Shown in pieces: positions 39,693 through 53,149 of a stretch of 64,000 nt of DNA; within the stretch, counting starts at the first letter, position 1; every line of letters begins with the position of its first letter. A program made the position numbers and the translations under genes. A model generated the notes under the pieces. That model was given only the letters and a program-made list of their open reading frames with translations, was not told the DNA's origin and ran no database searches. This stretch comes from Rhabdornis inornatus (lineage: Eukaryota; Chordata; Aves; Passeriformes; Rhabdornithidae), in assembly GCA_013397075.1 (NCBI GenBank), contig VWZS01005933.1:1076871-1140870 (forward strand), given 5' to 3'.

Positions 39693-41485
39693 CTGTGAAA
39701 ATAAAATGTACAAGTTCAGAGATGAAATATTACTTTAGCATAGGATGTATAATAAAGGTCTACAATACTGATAATCCAATTGTGGACTTGAATAAATATA
39801 GTAGATATAGGACAATCCATCTGGCAAAACAGCAAAGAGAAAAAAATGGTAGTAACATTTGGGACAGCAGTATCAATTTGGTTGTGCTGAACTGAGAATT
39901 TTCTTATCACTCTTCAATATTCATATATGAGAGAGTCACTGAGGAAACAACCAGGAAAAGTCAAAGGAAAGACACAAAATAAGAGAAAAGCAGTGGTGAA
40001 AAATTAAAGACTTTTTCTCAAATGAAAGAAAAAAATTATCATCAATCACATGTTCATCAACTTTTTATTTTAAATTTGGTCTCTTGCAATGCATTATTCA
40101 CAACCTAAAAGCTTGTAATAATCATACTCAGAGATTCATAGATATATATGGCATGAGAGTTACCTTATGTGGATCCTAATGGATGTACACATGTACATTA
40201 CATAAGTGGTTTCAGAACCTATTAGAGATATGCAATATTTATTATTGACATTCAGCATTTGTGTTGAAACCATCATATTAAACAGACAACACAGCAAACT
40301 GATCTTCATTACTTCAAGATACTCCCAAGTCAGTCTGCTTATTTAGTTAGTCTATATTATTTAGTCCCGAATTACGGGATGGACAGCGACTTTCATGCAT
40401 GAGTGGGTTTTCCCCTTTCTACTTTGCTTTTAGTTCACTTACCCTGCCAATGCAGAAACCTCTGATAGGAATCAAGATATACAGATGTACAAAATACCAC
40501 AAGTGTGTCCTAGGAGCTCAGATTGTGCACTGAATTTTGAAGTCTTGCTTGACATTTTCTTTTCTATGGGAAGTCATCTGAGCATAAAATGTGAACAAAT
40601 TGGGGATCACTTATTATCATTTACAGTCATGCTCCTGGCAATACTGTTACACAAACTGTGGCTTTGATTCCTATCATTCTTCACATAGCAGTAGTCTTCA
40701 CAGTCAGCTGAAGGCAAAGAGACTGAATAGAATTAATTCCTGCGGAGATATTAAATGTAGTAAATGGACTCTACTCTTACCTCTATTCACAGTCTCAGTA
40801 ACAGATCCTACTTAAGTCTGCTACCTTTCTTTGGGGACTACTCTAGCAAACATGGTAAAACCACTTAAAGGTCTGTTTCATCCTCATTCCAGCTGATTTT
40901 TACCAGCCTGCCTTGCCTTCACACTTGTAATTCAAACAAAAGCTTGACATTAATACACCATGTTATTTCAATGTCACTTACCTTTTGTTCCAGCAAACCC
41001 CAGCTCATTCTGGGTCTCCCTATTAATCAAACTCACCATTTCGTCTCATTTGTTATTACTTATTCCAACAGTTTCCGTTTCAATTACCTTTCTTTGGTGC
41101 TCCAGCTTTTTTAATATACATAATATAGTATCTCTCTTTGGAGAGGTTGCACAGCATACGTTAAGCAGAGAATTATTTGAAACATAGAAAACAAGCCCTA
41201 TTACAGAGAGATATTTTACGTAAATAACTTGAGGCTTGTTCTTCTACACCTGTTCAGTAACAGGATATTATACTGGGGATAGGAAACGACATAGTGAAAT
41301 TTTCTTCTTGTGTTCCCCTCACACTTCCACCAAAACAGAAGGGTTAATCAGATGTTCTGGTGGACTTTTGCTATGGGATTATTACAACTAATCTAGTTTA
41401 CTGATGGGAAACCCCAAAAAAGACTGTTTAGGAATGCTAAGGATTCAAGTACATTATGGTACAGCATTTTCCTTCACTAATTCTG

Positions 41486-41960
41486 TGTTAGTTTTTTGTT
41501 GGGTTTAGCGCCAATAAAAATGTGGATGGTCATGGCTTAAGGCCGTGGGAAAACCCTGGAATAGGGGTGAGTAAAAAATCACCCCCAGAATCCTCCAGTT
41601 CCAGTATGTTGATCATTGCCAGAAAGTTCTCTGCTTCTCTTATTGTCATTGGTTCCTTTTTGCTGCAATAATTTTAATATTCCTAATCGCCCTTCCCTAT
41701 TGGATCCCTTCCCTAAACTCCACCCTAATTCCGCCTCTCCTCCAAGTTTATAAATACCCCTGCCATGCCCTAACACTTGCTTTTTGCCATTGTCCTCATG
41801 CATGGAACACACCTCGCTGTACCATCTTTCCTGGTTTGTTCAGTACAAACTGTTCAGCTTGCTGTTCGTTGTTTTCTATTATTAAAGCTTTTTAGTTCCC
41901 AAACAATTGGGTCAGATTTTCTTTCTGCACAAAGTCGCCGAGTTCAGTGAAGCCACTGAC
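41486..41960 (+). mobile_element. Probable solo LTR of an endogenous retrovirus
   Basis: A segment with LTR architecture on the plus strand: a pyrimidine- and C-rich U3-like part, a TATA box TATAAATA at 41749-41756, a poly-A signal ATTAAA at 41881-41886 about 125 bp further on, and a U5-like 3' part. The composition differs from the flanking intron. I see no gag, pol or env sequence on either side, so it is best explained as a solo LTR. The ends are approximate: I could not find a convincing target-site duplication or clean TG...CA termini. Antisense to FSTL5. Confidence 0.6.
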
Positions 41961-42019
41961 CCTAATAGCCAGGCTAGGATACCTCTAAGTATCATTGTCA
42001 GTGGAAAAGTAAGTCCATT

Positions 42020-42063
42020 AAAAAAAAAAAGAAAAAAAAGAAAGAAAAAAAAAAGAACAAAAG
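42020..42063. repeat. A-rich/GAAA low-complexity tract
   Basis: Runs of A separated by single G residues over about 44 bp, about 60 bp past the end of the probable LTR at 41.5-42.0 kb. Confidence 0.9.
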
Positions 42064-45000
42064 AATATGAAAAATCAGAATCTTGATTGTCAAAGAAAAC
42101 ATCTGTTTATTTGTGTTGAAATTTTTAAAAAATATTTAATTGTTGACTTTCAAGGTCAGAATCAGATTAGTTTAGTACTTGTGCATGCTAAGACTAGCTA
42201 TGCATGGTTGAATCTTTGTCCCCTTGGTGCACTTCTGGAATACCTCTCTGTACAACGAAAATTTGGTTGGAAACAGTCATTTCATAGAAGGTTGTAAGAG
42301 CAGGCTCGTTCCACCACCCTCCCACGAACTGAATATATTTTAGTCTCATGTAGTGTAAAAGAATAGAGTCCTTATAGTTTTGAAAATTGTTTGACCTTGA
42401 AAGGTTTATGCTTTGCACTTGAACAGAAGAAGAGAAAATTATTACATGCTCAGTTTCTGACTTCATTGCCTGATACTTGGATGAACACTTACAACACAAA
42501 TTTGAAAAGTACGTTTTTTGGACAGATGCCACCTAAAATCCCAAAACTGTGCAGGGTCTATGCAGTTGTTATTTCCCTTTTTAAAATTTAAAATATCCTT
42601 TTTTTTTTTTAAGTAGCGTACATTTTCTATTGAATTTATTCGATATTTTAAATTATTATTTATTTTAAAATTATGACCAAAACCACAGTTCTCCTTAATA
42701 CAGTACTATTAGGAAGCCTTTATTTTAAGAAAAATTATGATCTGTACTAAAGAATTACACTGTTAAAGAGTAGAACTAAGAGCAGGAATAAAAATGACTT
42801 TTCAAAGCTTCATTACAGCTCCAGATTTTGGTGCCACATATTACTGAACAGAAAGAAATAAGGTATCAAGACTTGATATTCATGTTATCTAAAATTGCTT
42901 CTTTCTTATTTCTACTTGAAGGTACATCCAAAATTATAAGCAAAGAGGGTTTTTTACTTTTAATATTGTATTATCAAGAAATCAGAAACTGTGTTTTGAA
43001 AGAATTGTTATATCATGCATTCTGGTGCAAAATGACCTATTTCTGAACTCAAATTTGCATTAATGATTTAGACCCTCTTCTCCTTAATTATAATCTGGAA
43101 TAACTTGATGTTTCAGTGCTTAGATAACATTCTTCTGTATTTTTAACTTCATTAATTACATATTTGTAAAGGAATTGCTTATAGGTTGTTATTATGTGTG
43201 TACTTTTATTTTAGCTGAAGACTGTTGCTTCTTTATATTCATATAACCAGCCATGTTTGGAAATCTTATGAGTTTACTTGGTCTGCTCTCTCTTTAAGTA
43301 GATACCAGTCTGTACCTCTGCATTTTCCTATTTCTTTCTCTGCACATTTCTCTCTTATGATATAGGTTATATAGATTATAGGTTAAAATGCACAGAAAAA
43401 TTTTAAAATCACAAAATATTCCATTACATATTTTAATGTATATATATATGATTTGTCTGCCACTAAACACTGAACTAAAATTCTTAAATAGGTACTAGCA
43501 ATAACTTCATATCTCCCATCCTATTAATGCAAACAGTTAATTTATAGCTACTCATCGCATGTAAATTACAGTGGGGTTCCCCCCCATTGCACACAAATAA
43601 GTAGGGTGCTGAGTTTCTTGCCTCAATATGTATTAATTTTCTTATTACAAATTAGCTTAATGCACTATTTTCGCATCAAATTGATCTATGTTATAGGAGT
43701 CTTATGTGTTGTTTGTCATACTTAGATTTTCCTCATGAGGAGGAATTGAACAGAGATGTCAAACAGATAATGGTTATTTGTTATTTCTCACTGTACAGTA
43801 ATTTCATCAGTATCAAATTTAGATTTTCCTTTCTGATTCTCAGAAGACTCTGTCATTTCACTTTTTAGCCCATTTCCAGAGCATTCATGAATCTGATGTA
43901 CTCTGCAGTTTTCTCACGATTGATTTCTTTCCATTTCAGTTACTCCTGAAATTTTTTATAAATTATTATCCATAAGAGGATTGTTTTATTCTGTGTCAAG
44001 TTTATACTTTAAAACTTGGATGAGAAGCACTGCTGGGAGAGCTATAGCTTCTCAACTGACAGAAGGAATACCTTAGGATATCTCACTTGCCTTATTTAGG
44101 TAAGGGAATTGGGACCATTAAATAATTTTCAGGGATTATTTTTTTTAAGCAAAGAAAACTATATGAAAAGTTCACAGAGATTCCACTATCACTCTGATGA
44201 TCAGATAGTCATCACTGAGTTAGAGACTATTTCTCTTAATTCTTGAAAAAATGTAATGCAAACCTATATCACCCTTTTCTCTCCTGCTAGTGCTTTTCAC
44301 CCTTGCAAGTCCAATATTTTGTGGAAAACAAAGTAAATCCCAGTTCTGACACCTTACTTATGAATATTGAATAATGATTAATACATTCTACAACACCATA
44401 GTGAGTGTTTCCTCTCAAAGTTATTATGATTTCTAAATCTTCTCAGCAGTTCATTGGTAATATAAATTTTGTTCTTTGCCTAACTTTTTCTTGTTTGACT
44501 AGGAAAGAGGCTGCTACCATGGGAGTTTAGCAAATGGATAATAAGCATTACTTTACCTGTTCCCATGCTGTAATCTTCACAGAGAAGATTGAAAAGATAT
44601 CGTATTTTACACAACTAATTCTAAATGTGATAATGTGTATTTACAGTATACTAAAAAAATCTAATTAATGTAATCTGGATTAGCCAGAGTTTATATAAAG
44701 ACTTAAAACATATATCCAGTTACAAGAATGCCGTATTTTAAAATGTATATATATTTAAAATTAGTAACTTTGCCATTTTCAAAGCTCTTCTTTTTCCAGA
44801 ATTCCTCAGTTGTTATGCTCTGTTCTGTGTTGATAAATGGTGACTAGCCAGGATATTTGGCATAAGAAGAGAGATGTAATTAATTTGAAAACATAAATAT
44901 TCCACCTCAATAAACTGATCTGATCAACCTAACACCCCTACAAAATATAATAAATGAAATCTTAAATAGTGGCCCAATCACTGCATTCCTCCTGCCTTTA

Positions 45001-45639
45001 AAAAAAAAAGATATATCAGATATTAACCTGGCATTATTTAAAAGGTCAGTTGCAACTTATCAAGGAATAGTACTGTATGCTCTCGGGAAATGTCAGTCTC
45101 TGTCTTACATATTATTAATCTGAAATAAATAAGAATAAAATTAATTGTCTATTTTGTGGGGATCAGAGAAAGACCATAAGCTATGTCACCATCTTCAGTG
45201 TTATTAATAGGTTTATAATGCAGCCGCACTAATAAATATAAACCATGCTTCATTGCCTGTGACTTTGAGGATTTCATTGCATATAATGATGGACACAAAT
45301 AACCAGCCACAAAAAAATACTCTGCTACCATTTCTTGTGTTGCTTTTATCTACCCTTGTGGTTTCATGGCAGAAAGGTAGCAGCAAACAATTTTTTTCTT
45401 GTGTAGAGACTATTGTATTGCATTAACTTTGAATAAATAGCAGAATTTTTAGCTAAAAGCATGTCTTTTCCCATTAACCTGCCTCTACTCTACCCTAGTG
45501 CCCCACATCTTCACACACAGCCTGCCTTCAAAAACCCCACAACAGTAATCTTTACACCAAAAATGGCATTCTTACAAAGTAGTCACAGGATTTTATTTTC
45601 TTATGAATGCAGCTGTAATCCATATCTAGCAATGTTTCT

Positions 45640-46600
45640 CTTGCCAAAATGCAACGTGGAAAGCAGATCACAGTGTCATGGGCGCAGCTCTCACCCCCAC
45701 GACTTCCTGACAGCTTTTGAGCACTGCACACTTCATGCTGTCACCTTCCAGTTCTCCTCCAGAAGTGGCAGCCACACTCTGAACCAGAGTTGTTAGGTCA
45801 CCTACACTATGTACAGCAATCTTGGGGCTTGCAACAGGGAAGAGCAGCACTGCCACGGCAGCCAGCAGCTCGTACATCTGCGTACCAATCTGTTCTGTCT
45901 GTCAGCTGAGACTTTATGTGGCTACAGCCACTCACTGTGCAGGCACATGCTCTTCATCCTTCACCCACCAAAACAGGCTGGCAAGTAATTTTGGAGCAGC
46001 CAGCAATGCTACTGACAGCTCATGTGCTGGAACACACAGGATGAGAAATATTTTTTTAAAAAAGTCTCGCAAAAAGCCCTTGTCATGTCAGATGCATCCT
46101 GCCTTCTGCTGACTCCTGCCCATCTCTCCCTTGCTCCTTTCCTGATTTAAACTGCAAAAACCTCCACTTCAGAAGGTGGAGTGCAGACCCTTGAACTCCT
46201 GCACTACTGCACGTGGTTTTTGTGCAGACATGATAGTCATGGCAGGTGGCTCCAAGGCAGATCCAGGCTCCACGGTGGTGAGCAGCCAGCACAAGGGCCT
46301 GACTTCCCTGCCTTTCACTGTTATTCTCTCTCTGCCCTCCCAGCACTTGCACTGCCAGGTGTTGGTGGGTATGAGCAGCAGCCAAGGCAGCCCATTCCTC
46401 TCTGTGAGGGGATGCAAGCAAGATCCATTTGCCCAGGGCTTTTCTAGAAGGACTTCTTTGGAATTGGCCCTGAATATTTACAATGGCTCACGTGAACCTG
46501 TAGACAAGTGGCCTGATCGTACCAGGGCCATTTCTGAAAGGTCAAAACACCTGAAATGCAGATGCAGCAAGGACACTTATATTTGCCACTAAATTCACAT
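45640..46600. other. GC-richer unclassified block
   Basis: Nearly 1 kb of higher-GC DNA within AT-rich intron 1. Overlapping frames of 82-138 codons are open on both strands between 46083 and 46592, but their products show no domain, membrane segment or repeat that I recognise. Open frames on both strands at once point to composition rather than coding. It could be a decayed mobile element. A candidate non-coding transcript or a former CpG-rich regulatory segment cannot be excluded. No function is assigned. Confidence 0.4.
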
Positions 46601-46656
46601 TTTAATTTGATCTTACCATTTTCAGTATATTTATTTATTTATATAAAGAATGACAC

Positions 46657-46700
46657 CCAGATGTCTTAGTGACCCTGGTTGACATCTTAGTGACATCTGG
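46657..46700. repeat. Nested direct and inverted repeat
   Basis: The decamer TCTTAGTGAC occurs twice 21 bp apart (46664-46673 and 46685-46694). The outer ends form an exact 9-bp inverted pair, CCAGATGTC at 46657-46665 and GACATCTGG at 46692-46700. It is probably the product of a local duplication. Confidence 0.75.
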
Positions 46701-49700
46701 TTTCAATGAATTCTAATGAAATGAGAAATGGCAATTTTAAACCTTTCTTATAAGTTCTTCACACAGTCTCATATTTTTTTTAATATTTCAGAGAGAAGAA
46801 TAAAATTAGGGTACTATAGTTCACATATCTCAGAGGAGCTTTGTTTAATGGATTCAAGTTGTGTGTATTGATTTATTTTTCTCCCAAGACTCCAGTATCA
46901 ATCTTAGAGTGTTTTTAGCATCACTGATATATGCAAGTGCTGGTTTGTGGAGGTTATACTGTTAGTGAGGTGGTCTCTTTCTTCCCTCATTAAGTGAACT
47001 TGTCACAGCTGGTTCCTCAACATCCTAGAGGATTAATGTTTACCATCATGGCAGTATCTGAACTGACAGGAATTCAACCACTTTATGTTATGAAACCAAA
47101 AACAGAAAACCTGCCAGCTTAGAACTCAGGTGAATAGCTTAGTACTGTTAATATTTTACAAAATTTGTAAATTGGCACCTAGTATACCTTTGTGTAGCCA
47201 TGGCCTTTGCACATGCTAGAAAAGATAAATATTTTGGTTTTCAAGTTTTTAACGTTTGTCTTCTAAAATGAAACACTACTAACATTAACTAAAGGTAAGA
47301 AGAAACAACAGCTATTGGCAGTTCCATAGTAAATTGTTAAGAGTACATTTGAGAAAAGATTATCCTAGAGAAATCAAAATGGCCGCTTAAGATGCAACTT
47401 TTTTTAAAAGAGGTGAGCTGCTAAATTAAAGACTAAAATTCTCCATATTTGCTGTGATATACTCATCTACCACCCCTACTTCTCTCTTTTGGTATTCAAG
47501 AAAATATGGAGGTTTGGTAAAACAGTAGTTACCAACAAAATTGAAACCTTTGTGTGATTTAACTCTTGGATAAATGTTAAACCATGATACGTTTATCTAT
47601 ATGTAGTTCAAACAGCCATGATAATTTAGAGAACCATTTTCTACTAAGTATTCTAGTTAATGTTATGATTTTATCCCTTTACATATATGAAATTCTCTGC
47701 ACTGAAGTGCTATAGCCAACAGAGATGGATCCCATCTCTTTTACCCAGTGAAAGAGATTCTTCAATAACTGAGCTGGTTTAAACCCAACCCACCTGGAGA
47801 TTGTTCCTCAAGATCACCATGAAAATGGCAAAGACTGGAGTAGACAGGTTTGAGGTTTTTGCCTTTAATTGGATTTGAAATAACAAAAGAATTATAAAGG
47901 ATTATAGAAGGAAACCAAGTCCTAAACCACAAAAATGTAAAGAGAGAAGGTAGTTAGGGACGGGGGAATCTTCATAGGATGGGAAGATTACTAGAGTGCA
48001 TATCAGCAAGAGATGTGACATGGGAAAGTCTATGACACGCAAGAAGCCATGAGCTCCTGAAATGCAGAAGGAGATGGATGCACTCTGGTGTGATGAAGAC
48101 GAATATAAACATCAGTACAAACACTGACGAGAAATATGAAATTATCCAACTTCAGGGAATAAAGACGCGTGGATTTTGCAATAATTGGATGGAAGTACAG
48201 GTTAATCAGTAACCAAATGGACTGATGAATGTTGCAGTTATTTAAATAAATAAGGACTATTTATAGCTAAGGGCAGTTTGTCCTTATCAGGATTGAACCA
48301 AAAATAGATTTGCCCTCCAGTACTCTCCCCCAGTGCCCACACTAATATAATTAACTACAGATGAAATCCTGACCTAATTGACAACATGAAAACAACTCTA
48401 AACTCTAAAATTAATATGTTTGGTCCAGAATTTCACCCTATTGATAGGATTTAGTTACAGTGAACATTCACAAGAATGGAAACAAAATTTTAAAATAACT
48501 CTGTTAACTAAAATGAAAGAAAAAAATCAAAACTTCTTGTGATTGTTTTTAGAAAAAAATCTATGTCCATTCATATAGGTTCACAGAAGTATACAAGTAA
48601 AGTGTTCTGCACTTGAATAGCCAAAATAGTTACAGGTATTTTCTCATTTTCAATTTAATTGCTGTGGAGTTTTTCACTTCTCCCCTTTCCTGCTTTGTGG
48701 TGACTCAACTTTCTTTCTTCTTTATTGTCACAAAGGTCATCTTTCTCAATGAGGCTCAATTCAGCACAATCAGAAAAGAAAGAAATACAGAAAATAGTAC
48801 TTGTTCTGTCAGTCATAAAGCTGGCATAGGTACCTAGTTCCATGTGCTTGGATGTTTAAGTCCAAGTCTATAAAAGAAGGATTTTCTCACCTTATGTAAA
48901 AATAAATTAATAGACTGAGAAAAATAGGAAGGAAACACATACAGTTTCTCAGATATTATAGAACAAAAAAACCTCACCCCATCATACCTGATTAAAAAAA
49001 AAAAATTGACAGCTGACTTGGTCATTTGCATTCTGCTATTTATATTAAATGTAGTGCACCACTATAGTACATAGTAAATTTCCTAGAAAACTGCAGTCTT
49101 TAAATTTTGCAAAGATATTTCTAATCAAACAATGTATTTCTCATAGTGTATGCTTATAACCCCATTCAATAGGATCCGAACCTACATTTCCTGCTATGTT
49201 TTAACTATCTTATACTGTTTAACTGGTTTTTACTCCTTATGGTTTTATACCACTCTAATATAACTACTAGGAAGAAGCCTTCCAAATGCAAGCTGGAAAG
49301 AGGACAGTAAATCAGAAAAACCTACCATTTCCTGCTTATGCTGTGGCTAAATAGGATTGTAAAAAAAGACTTTTTAAAAAAATTATTTAGCTAAAAAAAT
49401 GTGTCATTTCTAAGAAGAATGGAATGGAGATAATACAAAGCAAGGAGTAGCCAGTATGTGGTGATGAAATGGTAGTACGTGAAAGGAATGTATTTTGTGT
49501 TTCCGCAACCAACATTGTATAATACATTGAAAACAATTTTTTTGTGTTCATTGACTTAAAACACCAAAACGCTTGATATATTTTATTTGGTTTGGGTTTT
49601 GAGGGGGATTTTTGCAATGTTTCGTTATTTTTGGAAAGACAAAAAGGTAAATATCTTCAGTTTAATTTATACAATACAAATAGACAAGAATGTTAATGTA

Positions 49701-50714
49701 GAATTGACTGGAATTCAGTTTTGACTATCAATGTGCTAGGAAATACTAGAAGCAGCCTTTGAATAAAAAAAACCCTATATTTCAACAAGAAATGAATGCT
49801 CAGATGCCATCACCAGACACTCCATATCGCATCTGGTATGAACTCTGTGCATGGGCAAGAGCATCCCATCTCTTCTCATGTGAAAGTGCCACTGAAGCTA
49901 CAGCCTGAAGAGTAACCACCCCACCTCCCTGAAATATGTCTGTGCTCCCTTTTTCATCCCACCTTGACACTATTCTCATCTTTTGATTCAACTACATTGA
50001 CTCTGGGATTGTCTAGGACATCTCTGTGAAGTGCAACACTCCTGAAGAGGAGCCAGGAGATATTGCTGAACATCACATTCCAACTGCTCTGTCACAAATG
50101 CTGATCACGTGGCAAACGTCCAAGTGGCCCTTTATTGATGAATCAGTTACTGTCACATGAATTATCCTCAGTGCTGACTAAGGTAAGCATCCCTATTTTG
50201 AAGGTCTGGGAATGCCTACTCCTCAGCAATTTCAAATATTTCTTGTTATCCAGATGAGGTTTTCTGGAAGCCACAAAATACAGAAATTCATCGAAGCAGA
50301 GAAAGAGGGTTTTGAAAATTATTTTGAAGGTTTTTATCTGATTCAGCAACATGTAATAGAATCTGAAGACTATTTACTGTCTTGCAATTCTTATACAACT
50401 ATTAAGCAGTGGAAAGAGACTTAGTGGAGGATATCCAAATTACTTTAATCACTTTAATATTAATCACTTTCATGCAATCATTCTTGCATTCTGAAAATCT
50501 CTAATTTTGAAAAATCAGGATTATCCTGCCTACAGATAGAGGGAAGAATTCACCTTTCTTTGTCATCTTCAATGAATTAAAGTTGCACAAATGAGGCAAT
50601 CTGACATTCAACAAAGAGAGGTGATAATAACTTCCATCCTCCAGAGTAAGACATGGGTCGTCTCAAAACACAGCTGATAGCAAACCCAGGTCAAACCTTC
50701 TCTCCTTGCCTTCT

Positions 50715-51182
50715 TCAAAAATACTGAGTAGGATCTGTAACAATAGAAGGTTCCAGCAGGAAGAAAAAGAGATTGCGAAAGAAGAATAAAGGCAATAAAC
50801 GTAGGGGACCAAACTGATGCATCAGATTCACTGTTCGTCTTCTTAGCACGGTGAAGATGAGGGAAAAGCAGGCAATGCTAAGGAGGAAGAAGGGATATTC
50901 CATGCAGCAATGCAGAGTGCTCATATTCCCTAATTCCTCACTTAATAAAAGAGTGTCAACACTCAGTGCTGACACTGGACCCAGTGTCACTGGTGCAGAA
51001 ATTGCACTGGCTGTAATTTCTATGTTGAGCCCTTGGAAACAAAACATGCTCTCTCTCAAAGTTGACTGCTTTGGGCAGCCTCCTATGCTTGAAGCCAGCC
51101 ACACCAACAACCCAAGATCCAGTTTGTAAGGTCCTGCTATGCACTCCCTATTCATGTTCCTTAAAAATACCATAGCCTCCAA
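50715..51182 (-). other. Orphan 155-codon open frame (probably not a gene)
   Basis: This is the longest ATG-initiated open frame in the window, on the FSTL5 sense strand inside intron 1. The conceptual product has a moderately hydrophobic segment near residues 97-110 (YPFFLLSIACFSLIF) and a basic-then-hydrophobic stretch near the C-terminus (LLPLFFFRNLFFFLLEPS), which could be membrane segments or simply reflect A/G-rich antisense sequence. I recognise no family. A 92-codon frame is open on the opposite strand over the same region. There is no Kozak, promoter or splice evidence to support expression. It is most likely a chance frame in a slightly GC-richer patch. Confidence 0.2.
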
Positions 51183-52806
51183 GTTCCCTACTGTTCTGAG
51201 TGAACAATACTGAGGAAAAAAGGGGAGTAGGTGCCATTAAAAGTATTAAAAATTATCCCTTATTTCCAAAGTCACTTTACTTCTTTGAATACCACCCATG
51301 AAAGATAGCCTGGATTCAGCTCTATGTTTTGCCCCAGTTTTGGCTGCTCTTAAAGCCCAAGAGAGATATAAATCTGGAAAGGGAATATTTAAAAACTATT
51401 CCTGAAAAACCATTTACAACACTGGGAAAGGCAGCTCTTTCCAGCTTTTTGGATTTGTTTTTTTTTGTTTCTTTGTTTTGTTTTTTTTTAACCATAATGG
51501 GATATCAGAAACATGCCTGGGAGGATACTTACATCAATCTCTTTCTAGATTAGCATTCCCATAAGGCTATCCTCACTCACTTGAGATAATACTGTAGGGA
51601 TAAAGTATCCCACTAGAAGCTCTGAAAGAAAAGTTTAAAGCTATGTCTTGGGATGCAAGGGAGAAAGAGTGGTTACCTGCAGTTCAGTGTCTAAAGTCAT
51701 AAGACTGTACTGCTTTGTTCAAGTTTTATCCCAGACAATTACTGTTACAGTCTGTGTCTACAGTAACACACTGCTTCAAATCAAATTAGTTTTACATGCT
51801 TTTGAAGGAAGCTGTCTTTTTCCATGAATACGTAAACTGATATTTGGCCAGGATATTCCGACTGATAGGTGGAGAGCAGTGCAGGAAAAGGTTAATTTCT
51901 AGCCAGACCAGCTCCGTAACCCAGTTCACCACTCGTATCAACACCACTGGCCAGTAGATGAAAAGGAAAGACTGACCCAGAGGTGTAATAGTGTGAGGGA
52001 TAGCAGTGGCCCCAACACAGTTCAATTAACACTACTAATCTACTTAGCTACAAAGTGAAATTGCACACCTTATTCTCTGATCATAGCTTTACTTGCCCAG
52101 TTATGTCAAAGTGAACACAATAAATTTTTAATCAATTTATTTAAAATATAACTGACAGGCTGTTTAAGCAAGCTTAGTCCACTAGTATCTCTCTTGCACT
52201 CATTGTTGTGACAATAAACATGACCAAGAATCCCACAGAAAAATGGAAGACTTTTTTGCTATTGTGATTCTCAAGTATCTATTATTTTATCTATTGTAAA
52301 TACCCATCCTAGAGCAGCATTCTAGTTTTTAGGGTGGTTTTCTGATCATAACAGCCTTTCATGAACATCCAGAAATTTAGGACTTTTCTTTAGTATTACC
52401 AACTTTTACCATTAATAGTTTTCTGTTGTTGGATTTGCTCACTGGGTCTAATCTTATAATATTTCCCACTTGGCCAGAAATAACATGCATGCAAGGATAA
52501 AAAGGAGGATGCAAATTTAAAAACAGTGCCATAATCTTCATTACAGGAGTGTGTGTCTAGTAAATAAGTGTGGAGCTACACATATGGTGTCTGATATATC
52601 CTCATATTTTCACTGATGCAAACTTGCTATGATAATATTAATGTAAATGTGACCATACCACTTTTCAGTCTGGGAGCACTAACAAGCTTTTTTCTTTTCT
52701 TCTCTTTTTCCACTACTAATTGCACTTTTTTCTTTCCAGCTAGAAACTGAAAGAAAGAAACGTAGCTACAAAGTCACAGGTTTAGCTATTGCAGACTTTT
52801 CTTCTC

Positions 52807-52852
52807 CTTTGTGTATTTAAGGGAAGTAGCTATTTCCCTTAAATACACAAAG
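52807..52852. repeat. Perfect 19-bp inverted repeat with 8-nt loop
   Basis: The left arm CTTTGTGTATTTAAGGGAA at 52807-52825 is exactly complementary to the right arm at 52834-52852, separated by GTAGCTAT. No mismatch interrupts the arms and pairing stops abruptly on both sides. As intronic RNA it would fold into a stable hairpin. No transposon or microRNA family is recognised; the stem is shorter than a typical pre-microRNA. Confidence 0.9.
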
Positions 52853-53124
52853 AATTTCATTCTCTTTTGGTGGATTAGGAGTTACATTCTTCGAGTTTAG
52901 CATTATTTCATCAATGTTTTCACTGCCAGCAGATGCTACGATATCCAGAAAAGAAGAGTTTCTCTAGTGAAATATGTCTAAGGCTTCTGCCCTCTGCCTA
53001 AATATCTTACACTAAAATTTAATTGCTGCTGAACAGAAAAATGGCACTGTCTCTTAACAGGGGGCAATAGAAAAAATATTTCTCAGTCCACAAAGTCCTT
53101 CCCTGTAAGAATACTTAACAGCAC

Positions 53125-53149
53125 ACATACAAATTGGCAATTTGTATGT
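53125..53149. repeat. Perfect 12-bp palindrome with 1-nt centre
   Basis: ACATACAAATTG at 53125-53136 is followed by one G and the exact complement at 53138-53149. It lies about 270 bp from the 19-bp hairpin to its left but shares no sequence with it. Confidence 0.85.

Noticed and set aside
46083..46592. Protein-coding gene in the GC-richer block (112- and 138-codon frames)
   Set aside because: The frames overlap on opposite strands and show no domains, so GC composition explains them.
52807..52852. Pre-microRNA
   Set aside because: A perfect 19-bp stem with 8-nt loop is too short for a normal pre-microRNA and has no recognised seed.
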